Positions 49,778 to 55,907 of a stretch of DNA of 64,000 nucleotides are shown here, piece by piece. The notes beneath the pieces are model-generated. The model made no database searches. It saw only the letters and a program-made list of their open reading frames with translations, and was not told the DNA's origin. Position 1 is the first letter of the stretch. Each line of letters starts with the position of its first letter. The translations under genes and the position numbers were made by a program. The stretch comes from Oscillospiraceae bacterium (GTDB lineage Bacteria; Bacillota; Clostridia; Oscillospirales; Acutalibacteraceae). The DNA lies in contig DPOR01000013.1 in NCBI GenBank assembly GCA_003538135.1, forward strand, positions 489,927-553,926. The letters are read 5' to 3'.

Positions 49778-49930
49778 ATTCATGAGCTTGGCGACTGCCT
49801 TCTTGCTGTTTTTGACGCTGATGTTGTTTACTTCCTCATCGGTGTACTTTTTTTCGGGCTGAGACTGCTCTTTCTGCTCCTCGGCGCCCTGTCCCTCCAA
49901 GGTTTCGACATCCTTTTTTTCTTCTGCCAT
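49646..49930 (-). pseudogene. Phage scaffold-like protein, 3' end replaced by repeat A
   Basis: The first 51 codons encode an acidic, Glu/Gln-rich protein with KKYTDEEVNNISVKNSKKAVAKLMN, resembling the start of phage capsid scaffold proteins of the DUF4355 type. At codon 52 the frame enters repeat A and ends after about 43 further residues encoded by the repeat's minus strand. Full scaffold proteins are around 200 residues, so this is a 5' remnant. AAGGAG lies 8 bases before the ATG. The gap 49931-50087 holds two terminator hairpins. Confidence 0.6.
49690..49762 (+). ncRNA. Small structured RNA, copy A
   Basis: Promoter TTGACA (49655-49660), 17 bp, TATACT (49678-49683). The predicted 5' end falls at the base of a closing stem AGCCATCGG / CCGGTGGCT (49692-49700 with 49748-49756) that is followed directly by T7. 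Inside is TTGGGC-AATTGTA-GCCCAA. The RNA would be about 72 nt. No known RNA family recognised. The minus strand of the same repeat is open in the frame of the truncated scaffold gene, which is an alternative reading. Confidence 0.6.
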
Positions 49931-50002
49931 TTTTTATTCTCCTTTTCTCAGTTAAGGTCAACTGTTCCCCTGTTTACGATACAGGCAAACGTTTTTTGGA
50001 TA

Positions 50003-50039
50003 TAAAAACAGCGCCCTGCATTTGACTGCAAAACGCTGT
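50003..50039 (-). terminator. Terminator-like hairpin in the phage remnant
   Basis: Stem ACAGCG / CGCTGT with inner TGCA / TGCA pairing, followed on the minus strand by TTTTTA. Confidence 0.6.
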
Positions 50040-50061
50040 AATTATTAAATTGTAATATGAC

Positions 50062-50088
50062 AAAACCGCCTTGCTTTCGCTTGGCGGT
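50062..50088 (-). terminator. Hairpin at the end of the four-cysteine gene
   Basis: Stem ACCGCC / GGCGGT with a 12-base loop and TTTTG after it on the minus strand; it overlaps the stop codon of the gene. Confidence 0.55.
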
Positions 50089-50273
50089 TAGTCGGCAATG
50101 TACCACTTGCAAACTTCGCAAACTTTATTTGCTTCATCTGCATCGAATTTGTACGGAAAAAAACTCGGTTCCAGTTCATCATTTCTAATTTCTTGTACCT
50201 CATAGCAATCGCCCCAAAAGATATCTCGCTTAAGCAACGGGCATTTGTGCATAGCTTCCGGACTCCTCGCCAT
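50088..50273 (-). CDS. Small four-cysteine protein
   Basis: A 61-residue protein: HKCPLLKRDIFWGDCYEVQEIRNDE, then VCEVCKWYIAD. Four cysteines spaced C-x11-C and C-x2-C suggest a small zinc- or cluster-binding fold. I recognise no named family. GAGGTG lies 6 bases before the ATG. It follows the putative immunity gene by 3 bp, so it belongs to the same operon. Role unknown. Confidence 0.65.
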   Translation of the reverse strand: MARSPEAMHKCPLLKRDIFWGDCYEVQEIRNDELEPSFFPYKFDADEANKVCEVCKWYIAD

Positions 50274-50276
50274 AAA

Positions 50277-50654
50277 TCACACCTCTTTTTTCAAATATTT
50301 ATCCTCTTCATCAAGAGTATCTTTTCCGAAAGCCTTTATATAGCTCTCGGTGAGGTCTTTTATGATTATGGGGGCTTCATCTTCGTCCAGTATTCCGTCG
50401 AGGCGACCTTTGAGCAAATCCTCATAGTAGAGATAGAGCTCGTCGCTCATGGCTCTTGAAAGGTCGTTGTTGTCCACTTCCCACTTTATCAGCGGGAGCA
50501 CCGCGTTAAGGCGTTCAGCCTCTTCAAGGATATCCTGATCGAACTCCGGAAGATATGAATTTTCGAGAAGTCTTCCCGTTATTGGCGGTATACTCGTAAT
50601 CACACGACTTTCAAAAATTTCTGTTGCGCCCTGATAATCAAGCTCGTATTTCAT
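50277..50654 (-). CDS. Acidic protein coupled to toxin gene, putative immunity protein
   Basis: A 125-residue, strongly acidic soluble protein (runs such as LDEDEA, DTLDEEDK, YYEDLL). No recognised domain. Its ATG overlaps the stop of the deaminase-toxin gene (ATGA), the usual arrangement of a polymorphic toxin and its immunity protein, and its acidity fits neutralising a basic toxin. The function is inferred from position and composition only. GGGTGAG lies upstream. Confidence 0.55.
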   Translation of the reverse strand: MKYELDYQGATEIFESRVITSIPPITGRLLENSYLPEFDQDILEEAERLNAVLPLIKWEVDNNDLSRAMSDELYLYYEDLLKGRLDGILDEDEAPIIIKDLTESYIKAFGKDTLDEEDKYLKKEV

Positions 50655-51439
50655 CTTTTTCTCACCCTTTCTTTCCAAACATTGCCTTCAACCCTTTTGT
50701 TTGAGATAACATTCACTTCAATATCCGAGTATAGTTCTTTAAATTGCTGCATCACCCCTTTACAGCTATCACACATTCCACGTTCGGAAAGCATACATAT
50801 CTTTTTAAAGGGGGTTGTTTCATACAAATCGGCAAAGAACTCGAAGAGCTTCGCCTCAGTGTCATTGTAGGTTTCTTTCCTCATCGTTCCATCCATTTTG
50901 GGAACATCAATGTATTTAAAACGTCGAGCCTCTTTAAGTAAAACTAATGTTCCAGTTCCTTTGTACCCACCGATACTTGCTTTTCCAGATATGGCACTGT
51001 GTACATAGTACATATTGTCAAAATCATCATCGATATATGCTCCGGCAATGTTTCCGCTTCTTTTGTACTTGCTCGTGAACTGGAGTCCTTTTTCATAAAT
51101 AAGTTGTGACTCAGTTGCCCAAGTCCTTATTTCACTCATTACATGGGCATACTCTTTCTTTGGAAGATATACAGTAGAAAAGTTACTGCTTTTTCTTGCG
51201 AAAAGCTGGATATCAATTTTAAGTCTACCAGTTTTTTGTGCATTGTCAACCATTTTTTCACTGATGCTTAATTTATCTTCCCATTCTCTGAGCTTTGCCT
51301 GATATCTCGCCACATTCTCGGGGTCGACGCTGCCGATTGTCAGGCGCTTTGTTGCATTTTCAAATTTTGGCTTGACACTTGAATCGGAATCGCGTATACT
51401 GCGTATATAGCCATCGGTGAGAAACAGGAACCTGGGCAA
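50651..51439 (-). CDS. 5'-truncated phage head-type protein ending in a deaminase toxin domain
   Basis: The open frame gives 262 residues, but the first 33 are encoded by repeat B, and TTG 51439 is only its nominal start. The genuine part begins near 51340: ENVARYQAKLREWEDKLSISEKM, then GRLKIDIQLFARKSSNFSTVYLPKKEYAHVMSEI, a segment seen near the ends of phage minor head proteins. The C-terminus carries a deaminase-superfamily toxin signature: Glu 195 in NDTEAKLFEFF and the zinc pair in ICMLSERGMCDSCKGVM (Cys 223, Cys 226), followed by FKELYSDIEVNVIS. Such domains deaminate bases in nucleic acids. No good internal start with a ribosome-binding site is visible, so it may be silent. Confidence 0.65.
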   Translation of the reverse strand: MPRFLFLTDGYIRSIRDSDSSVKPKFENATKRLTIGSVDPENVARYQAKLREWEDKLSISEKMVDNAQKTGRLKIDIQLFARKSSNFSTVYLPKKEYAHVMSEIRTWATESQLIYEKGLQFTSKYKRSGNIAGAYIDDDFDNMYYVHSAISGKASIGGYKGTGTLVLLKEARRFKYIDVPKMDGTMRKETYNDTEAKLFEFFADLYETTPFKKICMLSERGMCDSCKGVMQQFKELYSDIEVNVISNKRVEGNVWKERVRKR

Positions 51440-51494
51440 TTGTAGCCCAGCCTTCTGGAGTAAGCCGGTGGCTTTTTTTGCATTTATACAGTAT
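51341..51494. repeat. Direct repeat B (154 bp) carrying a small-RNA gene
   Basis: Second copy of the repeat at 49627-49777, same orientation, 1,714 bp from its start. It replaces the 5' part of the toxin-bearing phage gene. Confidence 0.9.
51407..51479 (+). ncRNA. Small structured RNA, copy B
   Basis: Promoter TTGACA (51372-51377), 17 bp, TATACT (51395-51400). Closing stem GCCATCGG / CCGGTGGC (51410-51417 with 51465-51472) then T7. Inner hairpin CTGGGC-AATTGTA-GCCCAG: compared with copy A, the outermost pair is C-G instead of T-A, a compensatory change. A second inner helix AGAA / TTCT takes the place of GCGA / TCGC in copy A. Confidence 0.6.
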
Positions 51495-51554
51495 TGCAGT
51501 CTTGATTAACTCCTGCAGGTTTTCGTAATGGTGCTCTGTGTCCGGCCGTCTTGG
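51495..51554 (-). pseudogene. Possible coding remnant entering repeat B
   Basis: A short minus-strand stretch (EHHYENLQELIKTAIL) runs open into repeat B, just as the scaffold remnant runs into repeat A and in the same frame. It is bounded upstream by stops. Too short to name. Confidence 0.3.
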
Positions 51555-51590
51555 TATTCATAAACGCGATTACATCTTTGGACAAAATCT

Positions 51591-51606
51591 AAGGATGTAC
51601 ATCCTT
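51591..51606. promoter_or_regulatory. 16-bp perfect palindrome overlapping a -35
   Basis: AAGGATGTACATCCTT overlaps the first two bases of the TTGACA of the third small-RNA promoter; possible operator. Confidence 0.45.
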
Positions 51607-51639
51607 GACAATTTCAAGCAGACCCGATATACTGATAGT

Positions 51640-51704
51640 GGAATCGGTAAGAGATTGTAGGGCATTGCCCGAAGCTCTGGTCTTCGAGACAGCCGATTCT
51701 TTTT
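51640..51704 (+). ncRNA. Third small-RNA gene
   Basis: Promoter TTGACA (51605-51610), 17 bp, TATACT (51628-51633), identical in elements and spacing to copies A and B though the rest differs. The predicted 5' end lies at the start of closing stem GAATCGG / CCGATTC (51641-51647 with 51693-51699), followed by TTTTT. Inside are GGGC-ATT-GCCC and GTCT-TCG-AGAC hairpins. About 65 nt. Confidence 0.55.
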
Positions 51705-51803
51705 ATGTTTATTGAATATAAAATGTCAACTTGAAAGCTTTTAAATTCTGCCCAACAATACAAAAAATATTGACACAATTTTTATTCCGTGATATATTGT
51801 CAT

Positions 51804-51875
51804 TGCCGAATGCTTGTCTGTCGGACGACTTTCTTTTTGATTGCCTGTCTGATATCCTGCATTCGGCGTTTTTTT
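51804..51875 (+). ncRNA. Fourth small-RNA gene
   Basis: Promoter TTGACA (51770-51775), 17 bp, TATATT (51793-51798). Closing stem GCCGAATGC / GCATTCGGC (51805-51813 with 51859-51867), then GTTTTTTT. Same plan as the three upstream RNAs: the 5' end is paired into the terminator stem. No convincing peptide is encoded. Confidence 0.55.
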
Positions 51876-51933
51876 ATATTTCCGGCTTTAAATCGCAGTT
51901 TTTCCGCTGTCTTAAATTTTTTTGAAAAAAGTG

Positions 51934-51988
51934 TTGACAACGGGATTTTTCGTGCTATGATATATGTGTGCTATGACAGATAGCACAC
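51934..51988 (+). promoter_or_regulatory. Promoter and YtrA-type operator of the ABC operon
   Basis: TTGACA (51934-51939), 16 bp, TATGAT (51956-51961). Immediately downstream is the perfect inverted repeat GTGTGCTAT (51966-51974), 5 bp, ATAGCACAC (51980-51988), which fits the GT-TACTA / TAGTA-AC type operators of YtrA-subfamily GntR repressors and covers the transcription start. Confidence 0.8.
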
Positions 51989-52043
51989 CTATTCTCATTT
52001 TGTGCAAAAGGTGCACACGAATCACGAAGAAAGGAGAATCGCT

Positions 52044-52418
52044 GTGGTCTTAATCGACAAGCAGAGCCGCGTGCCGGCATACGAGCAGATAAGAAACCAA
52101 TTATTGACGCTTATACTTATCGGCTCGTTCGCTCCGCACTCACAGCTGCCGTCTATACGGTCCATTGCCGCCGACGCCGGTGTGAACATAAACACGGTAA
52201 AAAAGGCATTCTCCGACCTTGAATCCTACGGCGCTATCTATACCGTGCCCGGAAAGGGAAGCTTCGTCAGCGAAAAGGCTTTCAAGAGCGACACGGTACA
52301 CGATACGGCGGTTTCCGAAATTTCGGACGCCATTTCGGCGGCGCGCGCCAAGGGACTCAAAAAACAGGAAGTCATCGACATACTCAACGAAATCTACACT
52401 CAGGAGGAAGAATCATGA
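52044..52418 (+). CDS. GntR-family regulator, YtrA subfamily
   Basis: A 124-residue repressor: RVPAYEQIRNQLLTLILIGSFAPHSQLPSIRSIAADAGVNINTVKKAFSDLE and AIYTVPGKGSFVS, followed by the short two-helix C-terminal part of the YtrA group. Start GTG 52044 with AAAGGAG 7 bases upstream; the longer frame from 52002 has no upstream ribosome-binding site. Its stop overlaps the ATPase start. It probably binds the dyad at 51966-51988 and senses conditions, often cell-envelope antibiotics in this subfamily, that induce the transporter. Confidence 0.9.
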   Translation: MVLIDKQSRVPAYEQIRNQLLTLILIGSFAPHSQLPSIRSIAADAGVNINTVKKAFSDLESYGAIYTVPGKGSFVSEKAFKSDTVHDTAVSEISDAISAARAKGLKKQEVIDILNEIYTQEEES

Positions 52419-53332
52419 TCGAAGTAATCGGCGTTACAAAACGGTTCCAGGACTTCACCGCAATTCAGAACCTGTCGCTGAAGGTCGAAAAGTCGTCAAT
52501 ATACGGGCTTGTCGGCTACAACGGCGCGGGTAAAACGACTCTTCTCAAGACGGTCTCCGGAGTTTACCGGGCGGACGAGGGCGAGGTCAAAATATTCGGC
52601 GAGAATGTTTTTGACAACGCAAAGGTTAAGCAGAGACTCTTCTATGTCCCCGATGACCTCTATTTCGAGCCCAACGCGACAATAGAGAGCATGGGCAAAT
52701 TCTATGCGGGCTACTATCCCCGCTTCAGCTTCGAAACCATGCACAAGCTCTCAAAGGTATTCGGACTCGACACAAAGAAGAACATACGCGGCTTTTCAAA
52801 GGGAATGCAGAGACAGGCCGAGATAATTCTCGGAATGTCCACTATGCCCGAGGTTATCCTGCTCGACGAGAGCTTCGACGGACTCGACCCGGCAAAGAGG
52901 AATCTTATTAAGAACCTCCTGCTCGAATACATGGCCGAAGAGGAATGCTCCGTCATAATCTCTTCGCACAACCTCCACGACCTCGCCGATATGTGCGACC
53001 ACATTGCGCTGATAAACGGCAAGAGCATAGTCATGGACTGCTCGGTTGACGATATCAGCGGCTCGCGCTGCAAGTTCAGGCTGGTCTTTGACCGCGACCT
53101 CGAAGAGAGCGATTTCAAGGATCTCGACATCAGGCACTTCTCGAAGGACGGAAAGATAATCACCCTGAGCGCCAACGGCGACATGGACGAAAACGAGAAG
53201 AAGCTTCAAAATATGAATCCGCTGATGATCGAAAAGTTCCCGCTCACGCTCGAAGAAATCTTCCTCGAGGAGATGGAGGGCAGCGACTACGACTTCAAGG
53301 ACATCTTCGGCAAGCCCGAAGAGAAGAAATGA
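52415..53332 (+). CDS. ABC transporter ATP-binding protein, YtrB-like
   Basis: A 305-residue ATPase: Walker A GYNGAGKTT, Q-loop region RLFYVPDDLYF, signature GFSKGMQRQAEIILG (degenerate LSGGQ, common in YtrB-like proteins), Walker B VILLDESFDGLDP, H-loop ISSHNLHDLAD. A C-terminal extension of about 90 residues follows. ATGA overlap with the regulator and AGGAGG upstream. It serves the two permeases downstream. Confidence 0.92.
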   Translation: MIEVIGVTKRFQDFTAIQNLSLKVEKSSIYGLVGYNGAGKTTLLKTVSGVYRADEGEVKIFGENVFDNAKVKQRLFYVPDDLYFEPNATIESMGKFYAGYYPRFSFETMHKLSKVFGLDTKKNIRGFSKGMQRQAEIILGMSTMPEVILLDESFDGLDPAKRNLIKNLLLEYMAEEECSVIISSHNLHDLADMCDHIALINGKSIVMDCSVDDISGSRCKFRLVFDRDLEESDFKDLDIRHFSKDGKIITLSANGDMDENEKKLQNMNPLMIEKFPLTLEEIFLEEMEGSDYDFKDIFGKPEEKK

Positions 53333-53342
53333 GGTGTCACAG

Positions 53343-55841
53343 ATGAAGAAATATAAGAACACATTCCGTTTCTCCGTCGCTCACGCGATAAAGAAAAACT
53401 TCATTCTCCCCCTTGCAACATTTGTGCTCAGCATGATTTTTTATCTCACCGGCTTCTGCTGGGATGTATTGAGCGAAGCAAAGAACAAGGCCGCTATCAC
53501 CGGTCAGGACGTTATGAAGTTAATGCGCGAAGCGCATGAGGTCTTTATCTTCGACTCGGAGCGCGCGGCATATGAACCGCTCATCTCGTTCTACCCCGCT
53601 CTGCTCGTTGTGATATCGCTGTTAGTCGGCGTTTTGCTCTTCAGATTCGTTACCAATAAAAAGACTGTCAACGTCTATTACAGCCTCGGCATTAAGCGCG
53701 CCGATCTCTACACAGCGCGTCTGGTTGCAGGCATAATTATGATGCTCGCGGCAACACTCATCCCGCTCGCAGTATCGCTCGGAATCAACCTCCACTTTTT
53801 CGGCTCGTCCGCCATGCTTTGGAGAACCTTCCTGTTCTATGCGGTGCACAACGTAATATGTGTGCTCGCTGGTCTCACTATAGCGGCAGCGGTCTCGAGC
53901 TGCGTGGGCACCGTTATTGAATCGATAGGCTTTTCAGCAGTTCTCGCGGCGTTCCCGAGCGTTGTCACAATGTGCGTCAACTCCAGCGTTCCCGCAATCC
54001 TCAACGGCGCTCCCTCAAAAACCTACTACGGCATATATCCCGTCGCTTCAAGCTTCAGCGAGAACTATCTGGATATGACGAACAGCACCCTGTTCGGCCG
54101 CGCTATCGCCCATATAAATCTGCTCATGCTCAACAGAAGCTCTTTTATTAACTCATCTTCCATTGAAGCTATGACAAAAGAGGCAGCAAAAAAATGGGCC
54201 GCGCCATCGCTGACTCCCTATATTCTCTGGGCAGTTCTCATCGCCGCGTTCTTCGTGTTCGGTCTGTTCATGTTCAAGCGCAGAAAAGCCGAGATATGCG
54301 GTTTCCCCGGAAGAAGCGCCGTTCTCAACTTCGTGCTCTGCATGATTGCCTCTTTCGGAGCCGCTTCGCTGATAATATATTTTATAGCATACACATCGCA
54401 GATAAGCAGATGGATAATGATAGCCCTTGTAATCGTCGCAGCTTTCCTGGTATTTGTTATACTCGATGTCATTCTCCATTTGAGCTTCAAGGCTCTTAAA
54501 AAAGACTGGAAGATAGGTCTTGTACACGTCGGACTCATGGCGGCGTTCCTGCTCTCGCTCTACACCGGCTTCTTCGGCTACAGCAGCCGCGTGCCCGATG
54601 TTCAGTCCATCGAGAGCGCATCCATCTCCGCGCCCAACGCACTGATGGGCAGCTACAAGCTCGGCAACGGGCTCCAGTCCGGATATAACAGCAACCTTTA
54701 CTTCGGCGAGGACGGACTCAAGGACTACTACTATGTCGGCAACCGTTCGAACTCACTCGTTGAGGACTTCAAGGACAAAGATGACATAAATACTGTCCGC
54801 GAAATCCACAAGGCCATGATAAAAGCAGGAAACATCAACAAAATGAACTGCGACCCTGATGACTACTCGAAGAGAGTCACGAGCCAGAAGGTTATCATAA
54901 AATACAAGCTCAAGAACGGACGCGAGCTTGTCAGAGTTTATAACTATGTTCCGCTGACAGACTATCCCACACTTTATACCCTTGAGGATACCAAGAACTG
55001 GAACAGCAAAATCAAGAACGAGCTGCTCAACATCGACGCAAAGAGCATGATACCGATACTTTTCTCCGCTCAGATGGACAAGAGAACCGCTGTTGACGAG
55101 GAACTGACCGCAGGTCTTGCGCGCGCGATATATAATGATATCAGCACGCTGAGCTCCGACAAGCTCCTGACAAGCAACGCGAAATATCTCGGCTCGGTTG
55201 CGTTCTATGTTTCTCGTCAAAACACACAGGATGAGGCGTACTACGGAAGCGCCACTACCGTAACAGAGGCTATGCCGGAACCGGGTATTGAGGAAGATCT
55301 TGATATGTCAAGGCAGGATAAGGTCAACGAGCTTTCGGCGCACGGAGAGTCGAGCGGACATTATATCTCACTCGGCGACTACTCAACAGTTCCGATAACC
55401 TCGGAGATGACGAACACTATAAGCTTCCTCAAGGAGCACGGACTCTACGAGAAGCTCACAGACGAGTCCCCGATAGTCAGCGTCAGAGTTAAGGACATGG
55501 GTCACTCGACCGACTCCGTGAATACAAGATACGGATACGGCTATTGTAGCCCGATATTCAACGCCTTCTGGGATGACGGAAAATCAAAGGCAGTTTCAAA
55601 GACGGATTCCACCGGCTACACCTATCAGGTGAGCAACTACAACAGCGGCGATTTCATGCCGAAGGATGCCGTAACCATAACAAACAAGACTATTGTCGAA
55701 AAGCTCGCCGCCAACGCCTACGGCTACCGCTTCGACCTCACGGGCGGATACCTTGTTGAGTTCAAGCGCGAAAACGGCGCTCTTACGATAATGTATGTTC
55801 CGAAAGGACGCATCGAGCTGAATCTCGGCACGGGCAAATAA
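53343..55841 (+). CDS. Very large ABC transporter permease, first paralogue
   Basis: An 832-residue membrane protein. The first half has about eight to ten helices (IKKNFILPLATFVLSMIFYL, FYPALLVVISLLVGVLLFRF, a conserved FFGSSAMLWRTFLFYAVHN and others). After LSLYTGFFGYSSRVPD a ~420-residue extracytoplasmic domain follows, with KVIIKYKLKNGRELVR and AYGYRFDLTGGYLVEFKR near its end. Helices precede one big exported domain, unlike small YtrC/D permeases. ATG 53343 follows GAGGTG. No named subfamily recognised; probably an efflux or envelope-lipid transporter. Confidence 0.82.
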   Translation: MKKYKNTFRFSVAHAIKKNFILPLATFVLSMIFYLTGFCWDVLSEAKNKAAITGQDVMKLMREAHEVFIFDSERAAYEPLISFYPALLVVISLLVGVLLFRFVTNKKTVNVYYSLGIKRADLYTARLVAGIIMMLAATLIPLAVSLGINLHFFGSSAMLWRTFLFYAVHNVICVLAGLTIAAAVSSCVGTVIESIGFSAVLAAFPSVVTMCVNSSVPAILNGAPSKTYYGIYPVASSFSENYLDMTNSTLFGRAIAHINLLMLNRSSFINSSSIEAMTKEAAKKWAAPSLTPYILWAVLIAAFFVFGLFMFKRRKAEICGFPGRSAVLNFVLCMIASFGAASLIIYFIAYTSQISRWIMIALVIVAAFLVFVILDVILHLSFKALKKDWKIGLVHVGLMAAFLLSLYTGFFGYSSRVPDVQSIESASISAPNALMGSYKLGNGLQSGYNSNLYFGEDGLKDYYYVGNRSNSLVEDFKDKDDINTVREIHKAMIKAGNINKMNCDPDDYSKRVTSQKVIIKYKLKNGRELVRVYNYVPLTDYPTLYTLEDTKNWNSKIKNELLNIDAKSMIPILFSAQMDKRTAVDEELTAGLARAIYNDISTLSSDKLLTSNAKYLGSVAFYVSRQNTQDEAYYGSATTVTEAMPEPGIEEDLDMSRQDKVNELSAHGESSGHYISLGDYSTVPITSEMTNTISFLKEHGLYEKLTDESPIVSVRVKDMGHSTDSVNTRYGYGYCSPIFNAFWDDGKSKAVSKTDSTGYTYQVSNYNSGDFMPKDAVTITNKTIVEKLAANAYGYRFDLTGGYLVEFKRENGALTIMYVPKGRIELNLGTGK

Positions 55842-55848
55842 AATCAAA

Positions 55849-55881
55849 TCGGCGGCTGCGCTGAAACGGTGCGGCCGCCGA
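55849..55881 (+). other. Intercistronic hairpin between the permease genes
   Basis: TCGGCGGC / GCCGCCGA with further pairing toward the loop, no T-run. It may adjust the ratio of the two permeases. Confidence 0.6.
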
Positions 55882-55907
55882 ACTGAGCAGCATCGGAGGG
55901 AGAAAGG

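Noticed and set aside
51731..51983. Short plus-strand frames with Cys/Phe-rich translation considered as a type I toxin
   Set aside because: They overlap the fourth small RNA and the next promoter, lack ribosome-binding sites, and do not show the single-helix pattern of type I toxins.
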